A stretch of 12,836 nt of DNA from Actinomortierella ambigua (taxonomy: Eukaryota > Mortierellomycota > Mortierellomycetes > Mortierellales > Mortierellaceae): positions 1-12,836 of the forward strand of contig JAAAJB010000788.1 in assembly GCA_016098155.1 (NCBI GenBank), given 5' to 3'. Under the pieces are notes generated by a model that was given only the letters and a program-made list of their open reading frames with translations, had not been told where the DNA came from and did no database searches. This document shows positions 1 to 8,593 of the stretch, in pieces; position 1 is the first letter of the stretch, and every line of letters begins with the position of its first letter. A program made the translations under genes and the position numbers.

Positions 1-56
<56 letters not shown>

Positions 57-60
57 CTCT
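1..60. repeat. (CT)n / (GT)n compound microsatellite
   Basis: A nearly perfect CT dinucleotide run (about 5-44) passes directly into a GT run (about 44-56). The + strand is entirely pyrimidine over the first part. It may be part of a promoter-type pyrimidine tract that begins before the window. Confidence 0.95.
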
Positions 61-192
61 GTGTTCTTCTAACAAGGAGGAAGGATCAGTTCCACCCAGT
101 CTCCTTTGCACATCGAGATCGGCTTCCACTGCCCATCTCCAGATAGCTTGCAGCTGTACTTTCTTTATTGCTCTCACTTGCTGTCACTCACT

Positions 193-271
193 GCCACACA
201 CACACACATATACATATATATACACACTCACTCACTCATCACTCACTCACTAACATACACACACACACACA

Positions 272-305
<34 letters not shown>
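193..305. repeat. Compound microsatellite: (AC)n, (TA)n, (CACT)n, (AC)n, (CT)n
   Basis: Consecutive simple repeats: AC run (about 194-206), short TATA-like alternation (about 207-221), CACT/CTCA tetranucleotide repeats (about 224-250), a second AC run (about 256-274) and a CT run (about 274-305). Peptides read through this stretch are low-complexity artefacts. Confidence 0.95.
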
Positions 306-309
<4 letters not shown>

Positions 310-1189
310 CTGTCTGATCCCTCCCGCTGTACTGCCTTTTTTTCGCTCAAGTCTTTGGTTCGTCTTTTCCACCACCGACCAGGACGGACTCTTGCGCAAC
401 ACGCGCACCATAGTGGAACTTTCAAACTTGCATTTAACCTTTGGCCTACGAGCACTCGACAGGTACCCACGCGAATGTCGTAGTCAACATTCTTACTTAG
501 AATTCCCGTACATTCTCCAGGGATACTGTAGTACTGCACAAGTTAATGAATTCATGCAAACCATTTTGTGCCTCACCGCATCTCAGCTGGTAAAGGTGGT
601 ATTGAACCATCTAAGAGCGTGAAGATTTTGATATGAATATCCTTCCCCCCATCCTACGCCCTCACCACTCTACCACAAACAAACACAAAAGACGCATGAC
701 ATAGACAGCTGCAAGTATGCTGGCTCCTCGGTATTTGCCAAACCACTTGCAAGCTTCTATTTACAACTAAGTGGCTAACGGCAAGGGGGTGTGGTTGGGG
801 AGCACTTCATTTCCACAAAGGACAGCGCCATATCAACCCCGCCAGGCATTTTGTGGTGCCGCGAATGCCATGTCTGCGCCTCCCTGCCCCTCCCAGGAGC
901 AGAGAACCTGGAACGCAGCCAGCCAGTCAGTACGCGTAAAAAAAAAAATTGTCTCGCGAAGCGCGCCTTGGCACGTTGCAGCTTGACCGCGCAGTCCCGT
1001 TTCCCCTCCCCTCCCCTCCATGCCAGGCACGAAAAAGGGGAGGGGGGGAGGAAGGAGTCCATCTGTGCCCAATGTACAGACAGGTATGCTCCGAGGGGGG
1101 TGGGCGGGCACAAAGGTGTCAGCCGGCGGCAGCAGTAAGATACACAACCACACACCCAATGCGACAAAGACCCTTTCGACGCTCATCTT
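306..1189. other. Non-coding upstream region, first part
   Basis: I see no tRNA, rRNA or convincing protein gene here. About 400-640 is an island of ordinary-complexity sequence between simple repeats, with several hexamer palindromes including two GAATTC sites (one inside a 10-bp palindrome, ATGAATTCAT). About 940-1110 is rich in short A, C and G homopolymers. Open frames on both strands overlap each other, have low-complexity translations and no family signature, so I treat all as chance. A donor-like CAG|GTATGC at 1084 could belong to a 5' untranslated intron, but nothing supports this directly. Confidence 0.6.
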
Positions 1190-1232
1190 CCACACTCCAC
1201 ACACACATATACACACATATACACACGCACAC
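1190..1232. repeat. (AC)n / ACACATAT microsatellite
   Basis: An AC-rich stretch with two copies of an ACACACATAT-type unit. It lies just upstream of the large pyrimidine-rich stretch. Confidence 0.85.
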
Positions 1233-1309
1233 AGCAGGTATCAGATATCGAGAATAGTCGACAAAAAGCACGACAAACAAAAAATAGTCGGTTACAGAGG
1301 GAGCAGCAT

Positions 1310-1620
1310 CCTTTTTTTTTTATATGTATCAAGTGCAGCTCTTCTTGCCCTTCTCTTTTTCTTTTGTCTCGTTGCCTTTTGTTTGCCACTTCCCCCTCTC
1401 TCCCTTCGTTTACTCTTTTCCTCTTGGATAAGTCCTCTGTTGTGCCTGTCCTTTTTTTCGACGTTTGCCTTTCTTTTCATTTCCTCTCTCCCCTCGCCTC
1501 AAGTGTTCGACTGTCGCCCTTCTCGCAGAAGACCCTCTTTGCATTGCTCTGTTCCGGGCTAGCCATTGTTGTGTCCTGCCTGTATTGTCCCTCCCCCCAA
1601 GACACACCCCCTCCGCAACA
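1310..1620 (+). promoter_or_regulatory. Pyrimidine-rich promoter-like region of the cdc11-like gene
   Basis: About 300 nt of strongly T/C-rich + strand sequence with repeated CTCTTTTC, CCCTCTCTC and TTTTTCTTTTG runs. CT-rich blocks just upstream of transcription starts are a known feature of many filamentous-fungal promoters. The strand polarity fits a gene transcribed to the right. No transcription start can be fixed from sequence, and the distance to the first ATG (over 600 nt) leaves room for a long leader or a 5' untranslated intron. Confidence 0.45.
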
Positions 1621-1840
1621 CGGGCCTGCCATCATCCACATCCACCTACCCCTCCCCGAAGCAACTGAGGTGAAACGAGACGAAAAGAAGGAAAAACGAA
1701 GAGGAAGAGGCAGACAGACAAGCGACCCACCTGCCCAAGAATAACGAGCGACGCGGACCCCCAAGAGAAAGAAGCCATAACGACCTCCAACAACCATCAC
1801 GTCCCAGCACTTCCCCACCTCCTTGCCCCAAGACCCACAG

Positions 1841-1990
1841 GTACATTGCTGTCCAATGCTGCCAGTTGGCCACTGGATGGGAATTCCATTAAAGTCAATG
1901 ATTCTAATTCGCCCGTGATGGGTGTTTTAATGCATGCTCTAGAACCTCCAGGGCTATTAGAATTAATTCCCTCTTCATTTTGATCAATAG
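1841..1990. other. Palindrome-rich unique-sequence island upstream of the cdc11-like gene
   Basis: About 150 nt of AT-balanced sequence that differs sharply from the C-rich flanks. It contains nested inverted repeats: GGGAATT (1879-1885) with AATTCCC (1965-1971), and inside them ATTCTAAT (1901-1908) with ATTAGAAT (1956-1963). Six-base palindromes are dense: TGGCCA, GAATTC, ATGCAT, GCATGC, TCTAGA, ATTAAT, TGATCA. The + strand is open from before 1841 to TGA at 1981-1983 and the opposite strand is open as well; neither peptide is recognisable. It starts right after a donor-like CAG|GTACAT (GT at 1841). It could be a structured leader/intron element, a mobile-element remnant or a coding remnant. 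Confidence 0.4.
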
Positions 1991-2160
1991 CACTCACCTA
2001 CTCCCCCCCCCTCCTCACCACCTCCGTCGACTTTCCCACCCACCCCTCCAGCTCCCCACCTGCCCGCCTCGATTGCGTGTAGGCCGATCCTCATTTCAGC
2101 AGCGTTTGATTGATTCCCTGACAAGTGTTGCCAAGATCGCCCCCCCCTCCCCTTGCCATA

Positions 2161-2177
2161 AGGTTGCTTTTTTGCAG
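2161..2177 (+). other. Candidate 3' splice site of a 5' untranslated intron
   Basis: A poly-T tract followed by GCAG (AG at 2176-2177), with a possible branch sequence CTGAC about 55 nt upstream (near 2117). Possible donors are CAG|GTACAT at 1841, CAG|GTATCA at 1238 and CAG|GTATGC at 1084. The intron is suggested only by these consensus-like sites; there is no coding frame here to test it. Confidence 0.25.
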
Positions 2178-2230
2178 CTTGCTTGTGTGGAATCCTTCTT
2201 TCTGTGACTTGAGGCAGGCCGACTACTGTC

Positions 2231-5200
2231 ATGCTGCAAACATCGTCCAACCCCTCTGCTGCCATCTTCAATCGAGAGACACCCTCCAAGGCATATGTAA
2301 CCGACCCTCCCAGTCTCCATGGTAGTCGCCCCAACTCGAGCAGCAAGACTCCTATTTCTACCAACGGTATCAGCAACGGTAGCCGTCGAGCCGGTGGCAC
2401 CGACAACGCCTCCCACAACGGCCATCAGGTCCCTCCACGGAGCTTCAAGCCAGTCCCCTCCATTGAGCCCCGGACGACCAAAGCTGTCGGCCAAGAGCAG
2501 CCGGCGCAACAGCTGCGAGAGCTGCGACTCCCTCAGCCGGCCAAATGGCGCCTTGGTCAGGTACGGGATATGAAAACAAGGGGTCGAGACAAGAAACTAA
2601 CCGCACGCTGAAACAAGTTCATTGGGGGACGGGGGGGTGGGACAAGAGGATGGACCCAGATGAAAATACTGACACCCACTCCCCCCCCCCCAACTCCATC
2701 TCTATTGTTTTTTTAGGACCACCTCACCAGCACGCAGACAAACCAAACCAATGGAGCAGCCTCACAGGATCTCCGAGGCAGTTGGGTTAGCGTGCGCGAG
2801 TATGATGCCAGTAGCCCTGCCAGCGAATTGGACAACCCAACAGACCATCCGAGCGGGCAGAACGGGCAGAGTGCTCAGGACAAACTGACGGCTCACCACA
2901 AAGAGCAGAGGTGGTCTGTGGGAACACACATGTCTGTTGCCCATTGTAGGCATCTTGACCAAACCTCCAATATGCGCTTACTTTCGGACGAGACCCCTCC
3001 GGACGAGATGGATGCGAGTTGGGGTTTGGATGCCTTGGATGACGACGCGGAAACGGAGCATCACCATGAAGGCAAAGGTCAACCCGCGCGAGCAGAAGGA
3101 GTACAAGAGAAAACATCCGTCTACTCGGCCCAGAGTCATTTCTGTGACCCCTACACCGCCACCTCTGGCACACATCACCACCACAACATCAACAATAATG
3201 ATACAGTTCATGGCTATGGTAACATGGATTACGACGAACAACCCGACACCCCAACGGCTACACGGCACGGCATTTCGGCTGCCTCAGCAAAAATCGCCAT
3301 GTCTCAGCCACAGGTGCGACACGACGACTATGACCCCTCAGATAACGACACGCACAGCAGTGGCAGTTCCTTTGCGAGTGCACACCTCAAACGAGTTAGC
3401 ACCCCTCCGCCTCAGCAGCAGCAGCAAGCCTTGACTAACACGAGCAAGTTTCCTTGGCGCGATTCTAAGCTGGATAACATCTTCATGGACTTGCTTTCCA
3501 AGGAGACCTCAGGTCAGCCTTTGCGCCAACCTTCGCCCGGCCCAACAAGCCGCGATGCTCAACAGCGAGCGCCCTCGCCATTCAACCCAGGACACTCGGA
3601 CGTTTCAGCATCCCTCAGCTTTGGTGAAATAATGGACGCGCTCAACAATGTTGAGGACTCTTTGGAGCATCGAACCAACCCCACCTCCACCGCTTCCAGA
3701 GAAAACGGCGTCGCTCAGGTCTCTCGACAGCGCAAGTTTGCCAAAGCCCGCGAACGCCTTGCGCAGCTTTCGCCTCCTGTTCAGGATCTTCAGCGCTCAC
3801 GCGAAGCTACCCCACAGCCTGAAAAGTCTGCATCTGCTAGTCGATTGTCAACGGCGACACCTTGCGGAAGCGGCGAAGAGAGCGAATGCCACGAGGCTCT
3901 GGAGAGACAACGACGGACGGTGATCAAGGCAGCCATGGCGATAGACCCCAATGATGATCGAAGTGTTGCTCCATCTTCGTCAGTAAAGTCCCACCGTGAA
4001 GACATTTTGGCCAAACGGAAGCTTGCACTTCGTCGCCTTGCATGCGCAACCGACATGGACCCTACATCATTTGGTTCTCCGCGATCGTCGCAGGTATCTT
4101 GAAACTGTCTTTGCCCAAAAAAGAAAAAAAAGAAAGCAAAAACGGAAAAAAACTGACAATTCATTTACATCTCTCTTTGTGCTATAGCCTTCGTCAAAGG
4201 AAACGGACCGCACCAGCACTACCTCACGCGACAGCTTGTATCGAGAAAGCATCTCTGGATCGACACTTGGACCCATTAGCGCCGGCCCAATGGAGAATGG
4301 CGTCGCAAAGGCCGAGGCGGCTGCGCAAGAAATGTTGGCGCTCAAGGTTGATGCTCTTTTCCAGGACCCTGCTCGAAATATCGAGGCGCGTCGGTCCTCT
4401 ATTCTGCCCCTTCTGCTCAACCAAAAATCGTCCGGAGCTCTGGCCTCCAAGACCATGGTCGATACGTCCGATGATCAGCAACCACGCGTCTTTGCCCAAA
4501 ATCGACGCACTTCATTCGACCCAGCCAAGGCAAAGCAGTACGAGGCTCTAGCTAACAGACGGCTGGAAAAGCAGGCCAGCTCCTTTGTCGAGCAATTGGC
4601 CAATGGTACCGACTCGGCAATCCGCTCGACTTCGTTAGACCAGACCCAAAAGCCCTCGTCGGCGCCTTTGGCCAGTGAGGTGGAAGATGAACATGGAGGA
4701 AGTGATAGTGAGGACGAGGAGCTGCGGCTGTCGACTGGCATGGACGATGCTTTCAAGTGCTTGGAGGATATGGGTATGTCATTCTACTACTTTTTTTCTC
4801 TCTCAGTCTTTAGACCTTGCAATGCTACTACTGTGCACTCAACTACCTTGCTCATACTCTCCCAACTCTTTTTTTTTTTTCGTAACAGATCTGGACCTTT
4901 CAATTGATGCACAAATTGAGTTGACTGGACAGGCACAGCGGCGTCAATCAACCGACATTAAAGGCGATTCGCTTCTCTCAGGTGTCATGCTACCTTCCCA
5001 ACCCAAGCGGAAGGGTGAGTATTCGTTGCGGTGGGAAGCTCAGCTGGGGAATGACGATGATGATGATCACGAGCCGATTGCCGTCCAACGGAGAGATAAG
5101 CGCAGTAGCCTGCCCCCCGATAATGGCTCAACTGTAAACGTTGGAGACACCTCGACAGCCACCGCCGGCTTGATGCCCGAGCATGCTTCGTTCAGTCACG

Positions 5201-8200
5201 CTGAGGGCCACCTAGTCCGGTACATTACGTCCTTGCACCCATGGGACGAATGGGATCAGGTGAAGACGCTGGATCTGACCAGGCGCGAGGTCGAGAGCAC
5301 CATCCACCTGGACCACCTCGTGCCGAACTTGGAGACACTCAACCTTAGCGAGAACCAAGTGACTTACTTGACAGGAGTTCCAAAGTCTGTCAGAACCTTG
5401 TTGGCCAAGTCTAACCAGCTCAGCGACCTCACCAACTTTGCCCATCTGATGAACCTCCAATATCTGGATGTCTCGCACAATGGTATCGAAGACCTCACAG
5501 GCCTGTCAAACCTAGGACATCTTCGCGAGCTGATTGCTGTGGGAAACCGGATCAAGAGTGTTGCAGCCCTGCAGCAAATGGATGGCCTCATTCGCTTGGA
5601 CATGTCCCGCAACTGCCTGCAGAGAATTGACTTCAAGTGGAGCAAACTGTATGTACTTTTTCAAAATGTCATGGGACCTGTCCTTCAAGCGAAAGCTGAA
5701 AGATCAAATGCCTAATATCGCGTCAATACTCTCCTTTTTTTGTAGGCAACGTCTAGAGTACTTTAATGCGTCGCACAACCAAATCGAGCAGCTGGACAAT
5801 CTAGAGTCACTCACTGGACTCATCCATGCCAACCTTGGTAAATTCAACGTTCTGATTCTTCTCAGTGTCCTCCTGTTGGAAGTTGGTGTCATCTGTTTTC
5901 TAATTGACGTTCTTGTCGTAAACCCCACTATAGGCCACAACTCGATCGAAGATATCAGTCTTGTGCATCCTTTGAGGCGCTTACGAATCCTTAACTTGAC
6001 GCAGAACCGACTTGTTCAGTTTGATGCAAAACCGTTCCCGAACCTCAAGACACTCTACTTGGATGACAACCGGCTGGAAACTCTTCAAAACTGCGCCAGC
6101 TTGACGCGACTAGAGAACTTTTCTGTCCGCGACCAAGAAGGAGACGGCACGTTGATTGACATGACAGAATTTCTCAATAGCCGAAAGTTGTATCTGTCTG
6201 GAAACCCGGTACATTCGCTCGATCTGTCAGCAGGGTTCTACCAGCTCGAGTATCTGGAGATTTGTGCTGGTTGCTTGTCGGAGCTTCCCCCGGACTTTGC
6301 ATCGTTGATGCCCAATCTTCGTGGCTTGAACCTGAGCTACAACGAGTTGGACTCACTGGCTAGTCTCGAGGGTTTGCATCGCCTCCGTCGTCTCGTCTTT
6401 GTTGGAAACAACCTCAAGCGATTCAACGCTGTGCTAGCCCTGGTTAAGCAACTCCGCTCTTTGGTGACACTGGACCTGCGCCACAACCCGCTCACGTCCA
6501 ACGTGTATCCCGTCATGTCCGTTCGTCAGGGAGACTCGCCTTACCAAGACACCTATCGCACAGGGCAGATGTCGGCAACCGAATCCGACTGGCGTCGTCG
6601 CGATATGGCCTTCCGACGGTCTTTACCAGACTCGATGTACCTGAAGCGATCACTGTATCGGGCTACGATCATCAAGGCCTGCAAGCGACTGGAATGGTTT
6701 GACGGTGCCCTCATTCAGGACAAGGAGCGTGAGAGGATTCCATATGTTCTTGGCGAGCTGCTGGACCGAGCGGGACAGGTGATGATGCGACGTGACGATG
6801 ACGAAGACCTAGAGGACGAGGAAGACGAGGAGTTGTGCTATGACCGCGATGATGGCAATGGCGGCCATCATCCCCAGATGATGGTGGCTGCACCAGAGCA
6901 CGGCGAACTGCTGCCTCGCATCAAGCCTTTCGTCCTTGCAGACCGCCGCTCGATCATGAGTGGTGCCACTACCCGCAGCAGCAATGTCACATCGTCGAGT
7001 CAGGGACGCCGCGATTCTCGCCAGAGCCCGGATCTTCGTCACCAAACGCGCTGGATGGCCCATGCTCCAGGAATTACGCGAACGCCTGGTGCCAATGGGG
7101 CGGTCAATGGAGGAGGAAGGGGCGTTGAGTCGCCATGCCCCCGAGGCGACTCAACCACCCTTCGACCCCGACAAACCGGGACAGCAGCGACGTTCCAAAA
7201 TGGACTTGTGAACGACAGCAATCACCATGGCATGCAGCACAAGCGAGCCACCCTGAATGTCGAGAGCGGCAGGTTGAATGCGCAGGCGATGCACCACTCG
7301 CGAAAGCAGCGGCACGAGGAGCGGGAGGATGACCACCAGGCCACCCCCTCTGTCAAGTCGGACGGCTCGGATCGGCGTTCGGCAGTTAGGAACTGGCGCG
7401 ATGAGGTGAATGAGGTGTCGCGGCGCCACCGGATGGTGACCTCGACTCCCCGGAGTGCATCGTCAGCATCAAGGGCATCGCCAACACATCAGGCACCCCC
7501 ACCACAGCAGCAAAAGCAATCCCAAAGCCAGCCCAGCAGTGGCATCCCAAGTGCTCGAAGCTCTCGTCTACCACCTCCTCGAACGTCAACAGGCCCGCCT
7601 CCAACAACGTTGACGCTAGCCATTCATCAAAAGCTAGCCCAGGCGTCGTCGTCGTCGCCACGTGCATCTTACCAACATCACGGGCGACGACGTTCAGATG
7701 GTATCTTGCACCACCAGCACCACCATCAACTGCTCGCTTCTGGAGGCCGAGGTGGGATTGCTGGAGCTGGAGCTGGCGGCTCGCCCCGGACTGATGCTGC
7801 TCGTATATCGCCCTTGACGCCTCGGTCGATGTCTCAAAGCGTACATCTCACACGGCCGGCTCATTCGCGACGTCGCTCCCTTGGACAGTATCACTCCATT
7901 GGTGGTGGCCATGGGCACCGCCGCCGCGAGACAATGCTTGGCGATCACCACCACCACCTTGGACAGTCGCCGACGATGGTGACCTCTCCTCAAGACTATT
8001 TCATGTCGATGAGCGTCCCAGCGGGCGGCTTTGAGGCACCGGCTGGAGGAGCAGTGGGTTCGCCTTCATACTTCACCTTGAACCCCCATCACCACCAGTC
8101 GAGTGGACATGGCCATCAGACACCTTTTGGCGGCATGAGTCGTAGCATGCATGGTACCCTGGGCGGAGGAGGACGAAGCATCCCCAACACGCCCTCCAGG

Positions 8201-8275
8201 GCGAATGGACGATTGAGCCAGCAAGGATACCCCTTCCATACCTTGGCGCGAGATATGGAGCGCAATGATACGTGA
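2231..8275 (+). CDS. cdc11: Cdc11/Nud1-type leucine-rich-repeat scaffold of the septation initiation / mitotic exit network (six exons)
   Basis: Predicted join: 2231-2560, 2717-4093, 4188-4773, 4889-5648, 5746-5837, 5934-8275, giving 1828 residues. The start is the first ATG after an in-frame TGA at 2210-2212. In the family, Cdc11 (fission yeast) and Nud1 (budding yeast) anchor the Spg1/Tem1 GTPase and kinase cascade at the spindle pole body. Seen: a low-complexity N-terminal region (1 to about 870) rich in S, T, P, Q and N, with short helical segments including a tryptophan-containing one near 354-375 (FPWRDSKL...). Then about 16 leucine-rich repeats (about 875-1240) with LxxLxLxxN cores such as LETLNLSENQ and LRILNLTQNRL. 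A cap follows, ending in MYLKRSLYR...CKRLEWFDG (about 1285-1304), a layout I recognise from the family. An acidic run starts near 1337, then a disordered His/Ser/Gly-rich tail with many S/T-P sites and three HxRxx[ST] sites (S1636, S1697, T1715). It is longer than the yeast proteins (under about 1100 residues). Family assignment is strong; the exact N-terminus is less certain. Confidence 0.85.
2561..2716 (+). other. Intron 1 of the cdc11-like gene (phase 0)
   Basis: Donor CAG|GTACGG and acceptor TTTTTTTAG|GAC, 156 nt. Candidate branch CTGAC at 2669-2673. Splicing joins codon 110 to codon 111 in frame; reading through meets a stop at 2609-2611. It contains a G-rich run (2624-2641) and a C11 run (2681-2691). 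Confidence 0.85.
4094..4187 (+). other. Intron 2 of the cdc11-like gene (phase 0)
   Basis: Donor CAG|GTATCT, acceptor GCTATAG|CCT, 94 nt, with branch CTGAC at 4153-4157. A purine/A-rich tract fills 4116-4152. Reading through meets a stop almost at once (TGA at 4100-4102). Both flanking exons continue one low-complexity Ser/Thr-rich frame. Confidence 0.9.
4774..4888 (+). other. Intron 3 of the cdc11-like gene (phase 1)
   Basis: Donor G|GTATGT, a long T tract (about 4869-4880) and acceptor GTAACAG|AT, 115 nt. Splicing rebuilds a GAT codon and joins LEDM to DLDLSID in frame. No clear branch consensus is visible. Confidence 0.85.
5649..5745 (+). other. Intron 4 of the cdc11-like gene (phase 2), within the LRR
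   Basis: Donor CT|GTATGT, acceptor TTTTTTTGTAG|GCA, branch CTAAT at 5712-5716, 97 nt. Splicing restores a leucine codon and repeat spacing (FKWSKL joined to QRLEYFNASHNQI). Retention would truncate the protein at 5713-5715. Confidence 0.93.
5838..5933 (+). other. Intron 5 of the cdc11-like gene (phase 1, 96 nt, stop-free in frame)
   Basis: Donor TTG|GTAAAT, acceptor CACTATAG|GCC, branch CTAAT at 5900-5904. Length is divisible by three and no stop interrupts the frame, so an ORF finder reads straight through it. Removing it restores a leucine-rich repeat (LIHANLGHNSIEDI); keeping it inserts 32 mostly hydrophobic residues. Splice signals and repeat register both support a true intron. Confidence 0.9.
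7679..7933 (+). other. Cluster of three HxRxx[S/T] kinase-consensus sites in the Cdc11-like tail
   Basis: HGRRRS is encoded at 7679-7696 (S1636), HSRRRS at 7862-7879 (S1697) and HRRRET at 7916-7933 (T1715). HxRxx[S/T] is the established NDR/LATS-family consensus; the terminal kinase of the septation network (Sid2/Dbf2) belongs to that family. Phosphorylation is inferred. Confidence 0.6.
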
Positions 8276-8340
8276 AGAAAAAAAAAAGAAAAAAGAAAAA
8301 AAAAGACAAAAATGAGAACGAAACGAAAACAAAAACAATC
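8273..8340 (+). other. Purine/A-rich tract at the 3' end of the cdc11-like gene
   Basis: Directly after the TGA stop, the + strand is almost pure A/G to about 8305, then A-rich with scattered C. No canonical AATAAA is present. It probably lies in the 3' untranslated region or near the cleavage site; A-rich positioning elements are common in fungal 3' ends. Confidence 0.45.
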
Positions 8341-8593
8341 AGACCCTCACCATCCACTCCCCACCTCCCCCCCCCCAAAAAAAAAGGATAGTCTTTTCAA
8401 TGAACTTGTACGATTTTTTTCATGCCATACATTTCTGGACCCTTCGGACGATTTTAGAAGGCATGTTCTAAGCCACCGGATGCTCGGTGGTCATGCATTG
8501 CCCCATGGCTAATTCAAATTGTCCGAGATCCTGAACAACAACCAACCTTTTACAGGCACCCCAATTACTACCTTTACCTTTTCTGTATTCGCC
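8276..8593 (+). other. Compact intergenic region between the cdc11-like and PPR genes
   Basis: These 318 nt must hold the 3' end of the first gene and the promoter of the second. Seen: the A-rich tract, a C8/A9 homopolymer pair near 8369-8386, a short perfect hairpin (8473-8490), and two overlapping upstream ORFs (8480-8512 and 8493-8534). A CTTTTACAG acceptor-like sequence ends near 8555. No extra gene fits. Confidence 0.6.
8473..8490 (+). other. Short GC-rich hairpin upstream of the PPR gene
   Basis: CCACCG (8473-8478) and CGGTGG (8485-8490) form a perfect 6-bp stem with a 6-nt loop, about 100 nt before the predicted start. The first upstream ATG (8480) lies in the loop. Function unknown; a stem this short can arise by chance. 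Confidence 0.35.

Larger units (their letters stand above)
5218..6500 (+). other. Leucine-rich-repeat domain of the Cdc11-like protein (genomic span, two introns inside)
   Basis: About 16 repeats of roughly 21-24 residues, from WDQVKTLDLT to LVTLDLRHNPL (residues about 875-1240). Repeat asparagines or equivalents are visible in SENQV, SHNGI, GNRI, SRNCL, SHNQI, GHNSI, TQNRL, DDNRL, SGNPV, SYNEL, GNNL and RHNPL. The tenth and eleventh repeats are followed by a FSVRDQEGDG segment before a slightly irregular twelfth repeat. The domain ends in the capping region. In the family this region serves as a binding platform at the spindle pole body; that role here is inferred. Confidence 0.85.

Noticed and set aside
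1..305. CRISPR-like array or satellite
   Set aside because: The repeats are di- and tetranucleotide microsatellites with no spacer architecture.
1020..1562. A 180-residue + strand open frame
   Set aside because: It spans an AC microsatellite and the CT-rich promoter-like stretch; the translation is low complexity with no domain, and other frames on both strands are equally open.
1880..1990. Fragment of small-subunit rRNA (TCTAGA and GCATGC words near AT-rich sequence)
   Set aside because: Word order and flanks do not match the conserved 18S segment I compared from memory; similarity is limited to a few short words.
1984..2509. Overlapping - strand open frames of 144 and 137 residues
   Set aside because: They lie opposite exon 1 and its leader, are Gly-rich shadows of C-rich sequence and have no recognisable family. 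The + strand exon is supported by splicing into a known domain protein.
5534..8275. A separate 913-residue protein starting inside the LRR, with a membrane segment
   Set aside because: It is a read-through of exon 4 in the wrong frame, intron 4, exon 5, the stop-free intron 5 and exon 6. The splice sites and the LRR register show a single spliced gene.
8519..8593. A 25-residue N-terminal extension of the PPR protein
   Set aside because: It needs a TTG start; the first ATG in this frame is 8594, in strong context, and gives a good presequence.
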